In this document: positions 53,002 through 61,886 of the stretch, in pieces
Layout of the letters: every line of letters starts with the position of its first letter
Numbering within the stretch: the stretch's first letter is position 1
Assembly (NCBI RefSeq): GCF_018595685.2
Contig: NZ_CP092334.1
Span: forward strand, 4,233,235 to 4,297,234
Origin: Flavihumibacter rivuli
GTDB lineage: Bacteria; Bacteroidota; Bacteroidia; Chitinophagales; Chitinophagaceae
DNA: 64,000 nucleotides
Direction: 5' to 3'
Position numbers and translations under genes: made by a program
Notes under the pieces: generated by a model
The model's database searches: none
Told to the model about the DNA's origin: nothing
What the model saw: only the letters and a program-made list of their open reading frames with translations

Positions 53002-53439
53002 TTATCCAACATCAATGGATTTTGTCTTTTTTTCTGCTGCCACGGCTTTCTTGGGCACCATTAGTTTCAGGATCCCATCTTCATATTGGGCCTGGATGCC
53101 ATCATCCTGTGCATTCTCGGGTAGGGTAAAGGAGCGGCTGAAGCTATTCCTCAGGTATTCCTTTCGCGTATAGTTCTTTTCTTCCCTGGTGGTTTCTGAG
53201 GATGATTCAGCGCTGATGTGCAGCATATCATCCTCCACCTTTACCTTGAAATCGGTTTTTTTAAACCCTGGTGCCACCAGTTCAATCTGGTAATTGACGG
53301 GTGTTTCAGCGATATTGATCGCCGGCATTTTTTTGTTGAACTCTGAAAAGAAATTGTCGTTGAAAATACGATCCATATCCAGCCAGTCGGACCATGTCTT
53401 GCCCAACGGGAACTTGCTGGTTGTTGTCAGGTTTGCCAT
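53002..53439 (-). CDS. Small heat-shock protein, Hsp20/alpha-crystallin family
   Basis: This ATP-independent holdase chaperone has 145 residues. The alpha-crystallin domain runs from about residue 40 (NIAETPVNYQIELVAPGF) to 130. It contains KTDFKVKVEDDMLHISAE and ends with the conserved A-x-Y-x-x-G-I-L block (AQYEDGILKLMVPK). The ATG at 53439 is fixed by a perfect Shine-Dalgarno sequence just upstream, which is unusual for this phylum. The frame is open further upstream to 53487, but that part is the leader. Confidence 0.93.
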   Translation of the reverse strand: MANLTTTSKFPLGKTWSDWLDMDRIFNDNFFSEFNKKMPAINIAETPVNYQIELVAPGFKKTDFKVKVEDDMLHISAESSSETTREEKNYTRKEYLRNSFSRSFTLPENAQDDGIQAQYEDGILKLMVPKKAVAAEKKTKSIDVG

Positions 53440-53443
53440 ATAG

Positions 53444-53451
53444 ACCTCCTT
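53444..53451 (-). promoter_or_regulatory. Perfect Shine-Dalgarno sequence of hsp20
   Basis: AAGGAGGT on the minus strand lies four bases (CTAT) before the ATG at 53439. Most genes in this window have no such sequence, so it both fixes the start and suggests strong translation. Confidence 0.8.
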
Positions 53452-53633
53452 TTTTAGAAGTCTAAAGTTCGCCAGCTTCTTGCCCACAAAGAATTATCCC
53501 CGTCAATTCCATGGCTGATTTTCATCAGTATTTGGATTAGGATTCATCATAAACTGAAGGCTGGGTAATTTTTCGTTATTTTCACGCCTTGTTAAGGCCT
53601 ACAACCAAACCCTGGCCACTGAAAAAATTTCAG

Positions 53634-54632
53634 ATGAAAGCGATCATTCCCGTAGCAGGTGCAGGTACCAAACTACGCCCCCATACATATACCCAGCCAA
53701 AGGCATTGATCCCACTGGCCGGTAAAACCATCCTGAGCATCATTGTGGACCAGCTGGTGGAGGCCGGGGTGAGGGACTTTATTTTTATTGTTGGTTACCT
53801 GGGCGATAAGATCCAGGATTTTGTGAAAGAAAAATATCCCCACCTTCAAACCCATTTTATCCAGCAAAATGAAAGGCTGGGTACAGGGCATGCCATCCTG
53901 TTGACCCGTGAAATTGTCCAGTCGGATGAAATGATCGTAGTACTGGGGGATAGTATCTGCGAGTATGATGCCCAAATGGTGGTGAACAGTGACCGTTCCC
54001 TGCTTGGGGTAAAACGGGTGGATGACCCGCGCGATTTTGGGGTGGCGGAGATCAGCGAGGATGGTTCTATTTCAAGGGTAGTGGAAAAACCACAGATACC
54101 CAAGTCGAACATGGCGCTGGTGGGTATCTACAAGATCCGCGAGTCGGGTGTCCTTTTTGAATGCCTGGAAGAGAATATCCGCCACGGTGTTACCAGTTAT
54201 GGGGAGTATAACCTCACCGATGCCTTGGAGTGTATGTTGACAAAAGGGGTGAAGATCAATGCCTTCAAGGTCCAGAACTGGTTCGATTGCGGCAAGAAGG
54301 AAACCTTATTGGAAAGCAATGCCACATTGCTGAGAAAGATAGGCCAGAATATTTCGGCCGAACACCAGTTCGCGAACACGATCATTATTCCCCCGGTCAG
54401 CATTGCAGCAGGTTGCGATATTTCCAATTCCATTATTGGACCCAATGTGGCTATCGGGGAATGTGTTACCATCAATGATTCGATCATCAAGGACTCCATC
54501 ATTGGCGCTTTTTCAGACCTTAAGGATATAGTTCTTACCCATTCATTGATAGGAAGTGATACCGAAGTCCGCGGGGAAAGCCGTAGTCTTAATATAGGTG
54601 ACAATACAGAAATTGACCTTGGGAAACGTTAA
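53634..54632 (+). CDS. Sugar-phosphate nucleotidyltransferase
   Basis: The 332-residue enzyme activates a sugar phosphate with an NTP. Its N terminus reads KAIIPVAGAGTKLRPHTYTQPK, the G-x-G-x-x-L-R-P-x-T-x-x-x-P-K motif of RmlA/GlmU-type enzymes. A GDS motif (VVLGDSICEYD) binds the metal, and VEKP lies in the sugar-binding region. The last 90 residues show hexapeptide-like repeats (SIAAGCDISNSIIGPNVAIGE) of a left-handed beta-helix. The substrate sugar is not identifiable. I chose the ATG at 53634, which starts directly at the first strand. Confidence 0.88.
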   Translation: MKAIIPVAGAGTKLRPHTYTQPKALIPLAGKTILSIIVDQLVEAGVRDFIFIVGYLGDKIQDFVKEKYPHLQTHFIQQNERLGTGHAILLTREIVQSDEMIVVLGDSICEYDAQMVVNSDRSLLGVKRVDDPRDFGVAEISEDGSISRVVEKPQIPKSNMALVGIYKIRESGVLFECLEENIRHGVTSYGEYNLTDALECMLTKGVKINAFKVQNWFDCGKKETLLESNATLLRKIGQNISAEHQFANTIIIPPVSIAAGCDISNSIIGPNVAIGECVTINDSIIKDSIIGAFSDLKDIVLTHSLIGSDTEVRGESRSLNIGDNTEIDLGKR

Positions 54633-54761
54633 TCCCGCGTGGTTTCCATGGTCATTAAGGGGTAGGAAGGTGAGCGTGCCGGCTGTTGTAAAATCTGCCG
54701 GCGATGCAGGTTTTGACCGGTAGCGGTTTTCATATAACGACGCCCATATAAAATTTGCCAA

Positions 54762-55718
54762 ATGCCTCCAGTTTTTTCCAATCGAATTACCAGGTTATTT
54801 GAGATCGATTACCCTATTATCCAGGCCGGTATGATCTGGGCCAGCGGATGGCGTTTAGCCAGTGCCGTTAGTAATGCCGGTGGCCTGGGGATCCTTGGTG
54901 CAGGCAGCATGTATCCCCATGTGTTGAAAGAACATATACAGAAATGCAAGGCAGCAACAGAACGTCCATTCGGGGTAAATATTCCGCTCTTGTATCCCAA
55001 TATGGAAGAATTGGTCAGGATCATTGTGGAGGAAGGGGTGAAAGTGGTTTTCTCTTCTGCAGGAAACCCCAAAACCTGGACCCCGGTATTGAAGGCCAAT
55101 GGTATAAAGGTTGTTCATGTGGTGAGTAGCAGCAAGTTCGCGCTCAAGGCCCAGGAGGCAGGTTGTGATGCAGTGGTGGCCGAAGGCTTCGAAGCAGGTG
55201 GCCATAACGGCAGGGAAGAAACGACCACCCTGGTATTGGTACCTGCTGTTGCACAGGCAGTGGAGATTCCCGTTATTGCTGCCGGGGGGATCGCCACCGG
55301 CAGGCAAATGCTGGCGGCCATGGTGCTGGGGGCAGAAGGGGTACAGGTGGGTACCCGTTTTGTGGCCAGTGAGGAGGCTTCCAGCCACCAGGCATTCAAG
55401 GATGCTGTGATCCATTCCAACGAGGGGGATACCCAGCTAAGCATGAAAAAACTGGTTCCGGTGCGGCTCCTGAAGAACAAATTCTATCATGAAGTGTTTG
55501 AAGCTGAGCAAAGAGGGGCTTCTGAGGAAGAATTGAAACAGTTATTGGGAAGGGCCAGGGCAAAGAAAGGGATGTTTGAGGGGGATATGGATGAGGGGGA
55601 GCTCGAAATTGGCCAGGTAAGTTCCCTGATAAAAGATATTCTTCCAGCTGGGAAAATTGTACGAAATTTATGGCAGGAGTTTCAGGAAGCCCTGGAATCC
55701 CCGCTTGGTCACCATTAA
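54762..55718 (+). CDS. FMN-dependent nitronate monooxygenase / FabK-like enoyl-ACP reductase
   Basis: The 318-residue TIM-barrel flavoprotein starts with PIIQAGMIWASGWRLASAVSNAGGLGILG, the FMN-binding start shared by nitronate monooxygenases and FabK. It also carries AEGFEAGGHNG with the family histidine, and PVIAAGGIATGRQMLAAMVLGAEGVQVGTRF for phosphate binding. The GGHNG motif is found in both families, so sequence alone does not tell nitronate oxidation from enoyl-ACP reduction. It is followed 10 bp later by a small exported protein gene. Confidence 0.85.
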   Translation: MPPVFSNRITRLFEIDYPIIQAGMIWASGWRLASAVSNAGGLGILGAGSMYPHVLKEHIQKCKAATERPFGVNIPLLYPNMEELVRIIVEEGVKVVFSSAGNPKTWTPVLKANGIKVVHVVSSSKFALKAQEAGCDAVVAEGFEAGGHNGREETTTLVLVPAVAQAVEIPVIAAGGIATGRQMLAAMVLGAEGVQVGTRFVASEEASSHQAFKDAVIHSNEGDTQLSMKKLVPVRLLKNKFYHEVFEAEQRGASEEELKQLLGRARAKKGMFEGDMDEGELEIGQVSSLIKDILPAGKIVRNLWQEFQEALESPLGHH

Positions 55719-55728
55719 TAATTGCATC

Positions 55729-56148
55729 ATGAGAAAACTGGGTTGCCTGCTGTTTCTTTTGGGTAGTTGGACGCTTTCCAGCTCCGCCATGGCCAGTGAA
55801 GGGAATTCTGGGAAAAGCGAAGGTGTGGTGCACGGATATGTTGTAGATGCTTCAACCAAAAAACCTGTAGCCGGTGTTATTGTTTCCGCTTCCACCGGGA
55901 AGAATAAGGTCAATAAGGAAGTTTCAACAGATGCTTCCGGCTATTTCAAATTGCAACAGGTGCCAGCCGGTGACCTTTCCCTCCAGTTTGAAAAGAAGGG
56001 TTATCGCAATGTGAAGAAAGATGCCGTTCAATTGAAGAGTGGCCAGGTGATCAAGGTTAATGTGGATATGCCTGTTGAGAAAGCTGGAATGGAACCTATG
56101 CATGAATTTGAACATCCCATACTGCGATTGGTGGATGGTATCATTTAA
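55729..56148 (+). CDS. Exported carboxypeptidase-regulatory-like (beta-sandwich) protein
   Basis: The 139-residue protein has a signal peptide (about residues 1-23, ending SSAMAS). A single CarboxypepD_reg-like domain follows: VVHGYVVDASTKKPVAGVIVSAS... then VSTDASGYFKLQQVPAGDLSLQFEKKGYRNVKK. This is the same domain type as at the N terminus of outer-membrane receptors, here alone. The function is unknown; surface or periplasmic binding is likely. The ATG at 55729 is ten bases after the preceding stop, and a strong terminator follows. Confidence 0.82.
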   Translation: MRKLGCLLFLLGSWTLSSSAMASEGNSGKSEGVVHGYVVDASTKKPVAGVIVSASTGKNKVNKEVSTDASGYFKLQQVPAGDLSLQFEKKGYRNVKKDAVQLKSGQVIKVNVDMPVEKAGMEPMHEFEHPILRLVDGII

Positions 56149-56168
56149 TCTGATTTTATATTTATAAG

Positions 56169-56195
56169 AAAAGCGGGATCACTCCCGCTTTTTTT
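56169..56195 (+). terminator. Terminator after the carboxypeptidase-like-domain gene
   Basis: AAAAGCGGGA and TCCCGCTTTT pair over 10 bp around TCAC and are followed by further T. It also faces the 3' end of the convergent coiled-coil gene. Confidence 0.85.
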
Positions 56196-56226
56196 CTTTG
56201 GACAAGGTTTAGATGCAGAACTGCAT

Positions 56227-57147
56227 TTACTGGTTGGATTCGATTTCAAATTTGCCTTCGGTTTTTTCCAACCTGGTAGCGTTATGTTTAAAGTACTTGC
56301 GGTATTTTTCTGTTATGGTATTGGGTTGCTCCTTACCATTGATCGATAGGTTACCGCTTTTATATTCGATAGTGTAATCTTTTTTGGTGTCTATTAAACC
56401 ATTCTTTTCCATGTCTGCGATCATGGTCTTATACCCTTCAAGTTCCTTCTTAGCGGATTCCAGGCTTTTCTTCGCTTCCTGAAGACTTTCCTTGATCTTT
56501 AACTTGTTCCCGGAGATTTCCTTGCGCGCTGATTCCAGGTGGACGGATAGATTGGCCTTGTTCTTTGCCATATCCTCTTTTGCTTTTGATAGTGCTTTCC
56601 TGATCTCATCTTCGTTGATCCTGGCTGCATTCTTTGCGGCAATCCTGGCGCTTTCGACTGCTTTCTCCATTTCCTTTTCCCAATTGGCCGACCTGCCTTC
56701 CTTCTTCAGGTCCTCCATGGCACGTTGGATCTCTTCCTGCATTTTGGCAAGGTCCTCCTGCATTTTTTTCTGGTCCAGTTGCAAACTGGCCATGGCCTTC
56801 TCGGTTTCTTCCATCGCCTTTTGGATCTGCTGCTCCAATTCCTTATCATCAATACTGGCCAGGGATCTTTGGATATCTGCTTCTATCTTTCCCCAGTCCT
56901 TATCCATTTCGCGGTCCAGGTCCTTGCCTGCTTGCTCAATATTCCTGATATGGTCATCCAGGGTGGCAGCGCCCGACCAGGTAATGGTTCCCTTCTTTTC
57001 CCCCTGGCGGCCGGGTACGGTATCTGATGCCGGGGTATCATACCAGTTGTTCAGGGCACTGGTATGGATCACTTCTGAAGTCCAGCTGATATTGGCCAGG
57101 GCCAGGCCGGCTATGAATGGAAGTGTCAGGTAAGCCCTTTTTTTCAT
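56227..57147 (-). CDS. Exported coiled-coil protein behind a palindrome-rich promoter
   Basis: I do not recognise a family for this 306-residue protein. It begins with a signal-like segment (MKKRAYLTLPFIAGLALANI). Residues of about 75-240 form a nearly continuous charged helix rich in Glu, Lys, Ala and Met (for example MQEDLAKMQEEIQRAMEDLK), a predicted coiled coil. A short beta-type C-terminal part follows. The pattern resembles the C-terminal region of some BlaR1/M56 sensor proteins of this phylum, but no peptidase domain is present. An in-frame ATG at 57159 is an alternative start. The gene has its own well-formed promoter with two palindromes. Confidence 0.65.
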   Translation of the reverse strand: MKKRAYLTLPFIAGLALANISWTSEVIHTSALNNWYDTPASDTVPGRQGEKKGTITWSGAATLDDHIRNIEQAGKDLDREMDKDWGKIEADIQRSLASIDDKELEQQIQKAMEETEKAMASLQLDQKKMQEDLAKMQEEIQRAMEDLKKEGRSANWEKEMEKAVESARIAAKNAARINEDEIRKALSKAKEDMAKNKANLSVHLESARKEISGNKLKIKESLQEAKKSLESAKKELEGYKTMIADMEKNGLIDTKKDYTIEYKSGNLSINGKEQPNTITEKYRKYFKHNATRLEKTEGKFEIESNQ

Positions 57148-57174
57148 GAATGGTAACATACGAAAGGTTTTAAT

Positions 57175-57218
57175 TACGAATTTGTTCGTATAAAAATACG
57201 ATACTTTTCGTATTGCAA
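57175..57218 (-). promoter_or_regulatory. Promoter with two operator-like palindromes
   Basis: On the minus strand TTG (57216-57218) and TATTTTTA (57191-57198) are separated by 17 bp, close to the Bacteroidota consensus. Palindrome AATACGA-TACTTT-TCGTATT (57195-57214) fills the spacer. Palindrome TACGAA-TTTG-TTCGTA (57175-57190) covers the expected transcription start. A further TACGAA half-site lies at about 57159-57164. This is the layout of a repressor-controlled promoter. Confidence 0.55.
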
Positions 57219-57264
57219 GGGGTTGTTTTCTTTATTGGGGATTTTTTAACAGGACGGGAAGGCC

Positions 57265-57813
57265 TTAGCCTGCCAGCGGGGATTCGTGGATGACGCGCCA
57301 TTTGCCCGGACTGTATTTCAGCAGGGAAACTGTTTCTGCCTGCCAGTTGCTTTGGTAACCCATGCTATGGAAATAGGCCAATGCCTCATTGAAACGGCGA
57401 TGGGGAATATCGCGGTTGGCAATGGTCATATGGGGATGGAAGGGCCTCTTATCCGGTTCAAACAGCAGGGGCCTGAAATGGTGCAGTTGGTGTTGGAGGG
57501 AGTCGAATAGTTTACTTAAAAGTGGGTTGGACAAAATGTTGACAAAGATCACCCTTGGTGGGAATGCATCGAACCCATTCAATTCAATAGGGAATGCCTG
57601 GTGCGGGGCAACAATTTTATCCATGGTAGCAGTAAGGGTTTCTTCCTCCCTTTCATCCATTTTGAAGGGTGGTACCAGGGTGATATGTGCCGGTGATTTC
57701 AGGGCCACTTTACAACCATAAGTTTCAAGCATGTACTGTTTGAAACCACCCACACTGGTTTCCACCGGTTCCGGTGCGACCATGGCAATGAAATATAATT
57801 GGGTTCCCGACAT
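57265..57813 (-). CDS. 2H phosphoesterase (2'-5' RNA ligase family)
   Basis: The 182-residue protein has the two H-x-T motifs of the 2H superfamily, His43-Ile-Thr45 in PAHITLVPP and His128-Met-Thr130 in HPHMTIAN. These form the catalytic pair for 2',3'-cyclic phosphodiester chemistry. Members act on RNA ends, cyclic nucleotides or related esters, and the substrate here is unknown. I chose the ATG at 57813, though one six codons upstream is possible. It is followed by the promoter region of the coiled-coil gene and preceded by the terminator of the ABC operon. Confidence 0.85.
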   Translation of the reverse strand: MSGTQLYFIAMVAPEPVETSVGGFKQYMLETYGCKVALKSPAHITLVPPFKMDEREEETLTATMDKIVAPHQAFPIELNGFDAFPPRVIFVNILSNPLLSKLFDSLQHQLHHFRPLLFEPDKRPFHPHMTIANRDIPHRRFNEALAYFHSMGYQSNWQAETVSLLKYSPGKWRVIHESPLAG

Positions 57814-57849
57814 CTTCCCTAAAGTTATCATTCCTTATTATGGCAAAAA

Positions 57850-57873
57850 AATAACCGGCCTCGGCCGGTTATT
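57850..57873 (-). terminator. Terminator of the NatAB-like ABC operon
   Basis: AATAACCGGC and GCCGGTTATT pair over 10 bp around CTCG. The A-run at 57845-57850 gives a T-run on the minus strand. The hairpin begins three bases after the permease stop codon. Confidence 0.85.
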
Positions 57874-57876
57874 CGA

Positions 57877-59187
57877 TCAGATCTTGGCAAATGCCCATTT
57901 CCACAATTCTTTCCAGGTAGGCTTCTTGCCATACATCAATATGCCTACCCTATAGATCCTTGCGGCCAGCCAGGCAGTAAAGATGAAACCAAGGATCAGG
58001 AGCACAAAGGATAATGCCAGTTGCCATGCCGGTACACCGTAGGGAAGCCTTGCCATCATGACGATGGGTGAGGATAAGGGGAAAAGACTGCCAAACAAGG
58101 CCAGTGCCCCATCTGGTTTGTTGATGGCCTGCGTCATGATCACGAAGGAAAAAATGATCGGCATGGTGATGGGGAGCATCAGGGATTGGGCATCTTGAGG
58201 GTCTTCGTTAACTGCACTACCCACCGCTGCAAAGAGGGAAGAATAGAGCAGGTAGCCACCAAGGAAATAAAAGAAGAAACAAAAGACGATCAGCCCGATA
58301 TTCACGGAGTTGAGGTTTTGCATGACCTGCCTGATCATTTCCACCTGCTTGGTATTGCCATTCATATTCGGGAGATCATTGGAATGCTGGGCGGCTACTT
58401 CCATGGCTCCGGGGAAGAATACCGGCACCAATGCCTGCAGTGCAAAGATCAGGACACCCCAGATCAGGAATTGGACCAGCCCTACCGCGCCGATACCAAT
58501 GATCTTTCCCAGCATGAGTTGGAATGGTTTTACACTGCTTACCATTACCTCCGCGATGCGGTTGGTCTTTTCTTCCATTACACCGCGCATCACCATGGAC
58601 CCGTAAATGAAGAGGACCATATAGATGAGGATGCCGCAAATGAATCCTAATGCATAGGCAAATCCTGTGCTGCCACTCTTCTCCCCGCCCTTGGCCACTT
58701 TCAGGTTGACGGATGATTTGGCGCTGTCTACCTGGGCCAGGGTAACCCCTGGTGCAAGCAGGTTCTTCAGCCTGTTCTTTTCAAAAGCAGCATTGATCCT
58801 TCGTTCTATCTTTTCCTTGGTCATGAGGCCCACGTTGGAATTGCTGGCATAGACCAATGTGTCCCCTTTCTCTGCATTGTAATTGGCCGGGATGATGATA
58901 TAGCCATCGAATTTCTTTTCATTGAGTTGTTGTTGCAATGCAGCTGCATCGGCCTGGTCAACCTGGATAAAGTTCAGTGAAGGGTCGCTCTGCAGTTTGT
59001 TGCTGATCTGTTGACCCTGGTCGGCGATCGCGATCTTCAGGTTATCCTCGCTCTTGACACTGAAATAAATGATAAGGGCGTAGAATCCAAAAATGAATAG
59101 GGGGAGTAATATCGTAGAGAGCAGGAATGTTTTTTTCTGCACCCTGGAAAGAAATTCCCTTTGTATGATGATCAATATCTTGTTCAT
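57877..59187 (-). CDS. ABC transporter permease, NatB-like
   Basis: The 436-residue permease has one N-terminal transmembrane helix and a large extracytoplasmic domain of about 140 residues. Five or six more helices begin at about residue 178. That is the layout of NatB-type ABC-2 exporters. It shows the conserved EEKTNRIAEVMVSSVKPFQLMLGKIIG coupling segment. It starts 21 bp after the ATPase gene. In Bacillus NatAB exports sodium; the substrate here cannot be read from sequence. Confidence 0.85.
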   Translation of the reverse strand: MNKILIIIQREFLSRVQKKTFLLSTILLPLFIFGFYALIIYFSVKSEDNLKIAIADQGQQISNKLQSDPSLNFIQVDQADAAALQQQLNEKKFDGYIIIPANYNAEKGDTLVYASNSNVGLMTKEKIERRINAAFEKNRLKNLLAPGVTLAQVDSAKSSVNLKVAKGGEKSGSTGFAYALGFICGILIYMVLFIYGSMVMRGVMEEKTNRIAEVMVSSVKPFQLMLGKIIGIGAVGLVQFLIWGVLIFALQALVPVFFPGAMEVAAQHSNDLPNMNGNTKQVEMIRQVMQNLNSVNIGLIVFCFFFYFLGGYLLYSSLFAAVGSAVNEDPQDAQSLMLPITMPIIFSFVIMTQAINKPDGALALFGSLFPLSSPIVMMARLPYGVPAWQLALSFVLLILGFIFTAWLAARIYRVGILMYGKKPTWKELWKWAFAKI

Positions 59188-59208
59188 GGTCTGTAATTGG
59201 CTTAATGG

Positions 59209-60138
59209 TTAGTTGGCAAGAAACTGGCGGGTAGTGGCAGTGCTATCATTCACCAGCCTGATAAAGATGTCGTTCAATGAGGGGAGCACTTCCTGGAATC
59301 CCCTGATACCATGCCCTTCGCCAATAAGTTGGGAAAGGACATCATTGGTGGACTGTCCATCTTTCAGTTTGATCATTGCCTCATTGCCTTTCTGGCGGAT
59401 AAGTTCAAAGCCGGAGGAGGTATGCAGGGCTGTCTCCTTGTCAAAGCTCAGTTTGAAAATATTCTCCTTGAATTGCTGCTTCACACCGTCTACATTGCCA
59501 TCTAGGATCTTCTTCCCTTTGTTCACCAGGATGATATGGTCACAGATCTCTTCCACCTGCTCCATCCGGTGCGTGCTGAAGATGATCGTGCACCCCCGCT
59601 TGGCCAATTGGTAGATCTCATCCTTGATGAGGTTGGCATTCACGGGGTCCAGCCCGCTAAAGGGTTCGTCCAGGATGATGAGTTTGGGTTCATGCAGGAC
59701 CGTGGTCACGAATTGCAGTTTCTGGCCCATGCCCTTGCTCAGGTCTTCCACCTTTTTGCTCCACCAGCTTTGCATGTCAAACTTGATGAACCATTCCTTT
59801 ACTTTTTCCAGTGCCTCGGCCTTGGATAATCCTTTCAGTTGTGCAAGGTAGAGGGCATGTTCACCGATCTTCATCTTTTTGTACAATCCCCTTTCCTCAG
59901 GCATGTAGCCAATGCGTACAATGTCGTTGGCAGGATCGAAGGGTTTGCCATCAAAAATGATCTCTCCCTCATCGGGAAGAAAAATGCCGGTGATCATGCG
60001 CAGCAAAGTGGTCTTGCCTGCACCGTTGGGACCAAGCAGTCCGAATATGCTGCCGGGCTGGATGGAAAAGCTGATATCATCCACCGCTTTCTGGGTAGCG
60101 TAATACTTTCTGAGATTCCTGACATCCAATAAGGCCAT
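59209..60138 (-). CDS. ABC transporter ATP-binding protein, NatA-like
   Basis: The 309-residue ATPase pairs with the permease that follows. Walker A GPNGAGKTT lies at residues 36-44. The signature is DLSKGMGQKLQF, Walker B ends LDEPFSGLDPVN, and the H-loop is FSTHRMEQVEE. A C-terminal domain of about 90 residues follows. I chose the ATG at 60138, which begins MALLDVRNLRKYYATQKAV; the frame is open to 60192. A matching promoter lies about 16 bp upstream. Confidence 0.9.
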   Translation of the reverse strand: MALLDVRNLRKYYATQKAVDDISFSIQPGSIFGLLGPNGAGKTTLLRMITGIFLPDEGEIIFDGKPFDPANDIVRIGYMPEERGLYKKMKIGEHALYLAQLKGLSKAEALEKVKEWFIKFDMQSWWSKKVEDLSKGMGQKLQFVTTVLHEPKLIILDEPFSGLDPVNANLIKDEIYQLAKRGCTIIFSTHRMEQVEEICDHIILVNKGKKILDGNVDGVKQQFKENIFKLSFDKETALHTSSGFELIRQKGNEAMIKLKDGQSTNDVLSQLIGEGHGIRGFQEVLPSLNDIFIRLVNDSTATTRQFLAN

Positions 60139-60153
60139 AAGGTTGATTTGATT

Positions 60154-60187
60154 CAAAAATAAGTGCAATGGAATTCCCCTGCCCAAA
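60154..60187 (-). promoter_or_regulatory. Promoter of the NatAB-like operon
   Basis: On the minus strand TTTG (60184-60187) and TATTTTTG (60154-60161) are separated by 22 bp. Both boxes match the phylum consensus, with spacing at the long end. The leader would be about 10 nt. Confidence 0.5.
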
Positions 60188-60248
60188 ATCACGATGACTG
60201 GGTAGTTTCCTTATTGGTCGCCGTCAATGGCTGTTTATTACAAAGGGA

Positions 60249-61832
60249 TCAGAATTCTTTTCCGGTAAGTGCGGTAATGATGGCACGGGCAACTTTTTCC
60301 CCGTCCATAGCTGCACTAATGATGCCGCCTGCATAGCCTGCACCTTCGCCAGCGGGATAAAGCCCTTTCACCTGTGGGTGCTCCAGCCGGTGGGGGTCCC
60401 TGGGAATGCGGACAGGGGAGGATGTCCTCGATTCCGTGGCTACCACAACAGCATCCTGGGTATAATAGCCCCGCATCTTTTTGCCGAATTCTTTGAAAGC
60501 TTCTGCCAGGTTGGTGTAAACGAATCCAGGAAGTACATCCCACAGGGCAGCGCCATTAATGCCGGGCAGGTATGAGCAATCGGGCAGGGAAGTGCTCACC
60601 TTCCTGTTGGCAAAATCTGTCATCCTGAGGGCCGGGGCTACCAATTTTCCCCCGCCAGCTTCGAAGGCCTTCCTTTCCACTGCCTCCTGGAAAAACATTC
60701 CGGAAAGGGGTGTTCCCATTAACTCACGGGAAAGCATAGCCGATTCGGAGCCTACCGGGATCTCAACCACCATGCCTGAATTGGCAAAGGGATTATTTCT
60801 TTTGGAAGGACTCCAGCCATTCACCACCAATTCGCCCGGGTTGGTCGAAGCAGGGGCGATGATGCCTCCGGGGCACATGCAAAAGGAGAAGACGCCACTT
60901 CCATTTACCTGTTGCACCAGGCTGTAAGAAGCAGGCGGCAGGTATTCACCCCTGGCAGGACAATGGTATTGGATACTATCGATCAGTTCCTGGGGATGTT
61001 CTATACGAACGCCCAGCGCAAAGGGTTTGGCTTCGATAAGGATCTGATGGTCATGCAGGAGGGTAAAGATATCCCGGGCCGAATGGCCGGTGGCAAGGAT
61101 CACTGCATCTGCATGGAATCGGTCGCCCTTTGCCGTTATGACCCCATTGATGGTGCCATCAGCGACCTGGAAGCCGGTCACTTTTTGTTCGAACAGGAAA
61201 TCACCACCTGCCTCCTGGATCTGTTCACGGATAGCGGTGATGATATGGGGGAGTTTATTGGTGCCAATATGCGGGTGGGCTTCATAAAGGATACGTTCAT
61301 CGGCCCCAAACCGCACCAAAAGGTGGAGGATACGGTCGATGCTACCCCTTTTGTTACTGCGTGTATACAACTTGCCGTCACTATAAGTGCCTGCTCCGCC
61401 TTCGCCGAAACAGTAATTGCTTTCCGGGTTGACCACACCTTCCTTGTTCAGGGCTGCCAGGTCGCGCCTCCTCGCCCGCACATCCTTACCCCTTTCCAGG
61501 ATAATGGGTTTTACGCCCATCTCTATAAGTTGCAGGGCGGCGAAAAGGCCGCAGGGACCGGCACCAATGATGATCACCTTTTGGCTGGCCTTGCTTACAT
61601 CATTAAAATGGATGCCGGGAATGGTCCTTTCCACGAAGGGCTCGCCTATGAATGCGTCCAGTGTCAGGTTGATCCGCACATTCCTCCCTCTTGCGTCAAT
61701 GGATTTTTTCAGGATATGGAACCCCGTTACCTCTTCCGGCCTTCGGGAGCTGGCGCTGGCAATATATTGCTTGATGGACTGGTGGTCTGCGGCTTCAGCC
61801 GGGCTCACCTGTAGACTGATGACTTGCTTCAT
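60249..61832 (-). CDS. FAD-dependent oxidoreductase
   Basis: The 527-residue flavoprotein has an N-terminal domain of about 80 residues. An FAD-binding Rossmann loop follows with IIIGAGPCGL (glycines 90, 92 and 95) and a second dinucleotide-type signature, ADAVILATGHSARD. Its C-terminal block, GLYPAGEGAGYAGGIISAAMDG, closes the FAD site. Proteins of this layout are annotated as uncharacterised FAD-dependent dehydrogenases. The substrate is unknown. A perfect -7 box TATCTTTG lies about 30 bp upstream on the minus strand, without a clear -33 box. Confidence 0.85.
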   Translation of the reverse strand: MKQVISLQVSPAEAADHQSIKQYIASASSRRPEEVTGFHILKKSIDARGRNVRINLTLDAFIGEPFVERTIPGIHFNDVSKASQKVIIIGAGPCGLFAALQLIEMGVKPIILERGKDVRARRRDLAALNKEGVVNPESNYCFGEGGAGTYSDGKLYTRSNKRGSIDRILHLLVRFGADERILYEAHPHIGTNKLPHIITAIREQIQEAGGDFLFEQKVTGFQVADGTINGVITAKGDRFHADAVILATGHSARDIFTLLHDHQILIEAKPFALGVRIEHPQELIDSIQYHCPARGEYLPPASYSLVQQVNGSGVFSFCMCPGGIIAPASTNPGELVVNGWSPSKRNNPFANSGMVVEIPVGSESAMLSRELMGTPLSGMFFQEAVERKAFEAGGGKLVAPALRMTDFANRKVSTSLPDCSYLPGINGAALWDVLPGFVYTNLAEAFKEFGKKMRGYYTQDAVVVATESRTSSPVRIPRDPHRLEHPQVKGLYPAGEGAGYAGGIISAAMDGEKVARAIITALTGKEF

Positions 61833-61886
61833 GGTTAGGTAGTTATCCTAAAAGATTGGGCAAAGATAGGAAGGAGGGAGGAAGTG

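Noticed and set aside
60912..61814. 300-codon open frame on the plus strand opposite the FAD oxidoreductase gene
   Set aside because: It is fully antisense to a well-supported gene, its product matches no family pattern, and it follows from the codon bias of the real gene.
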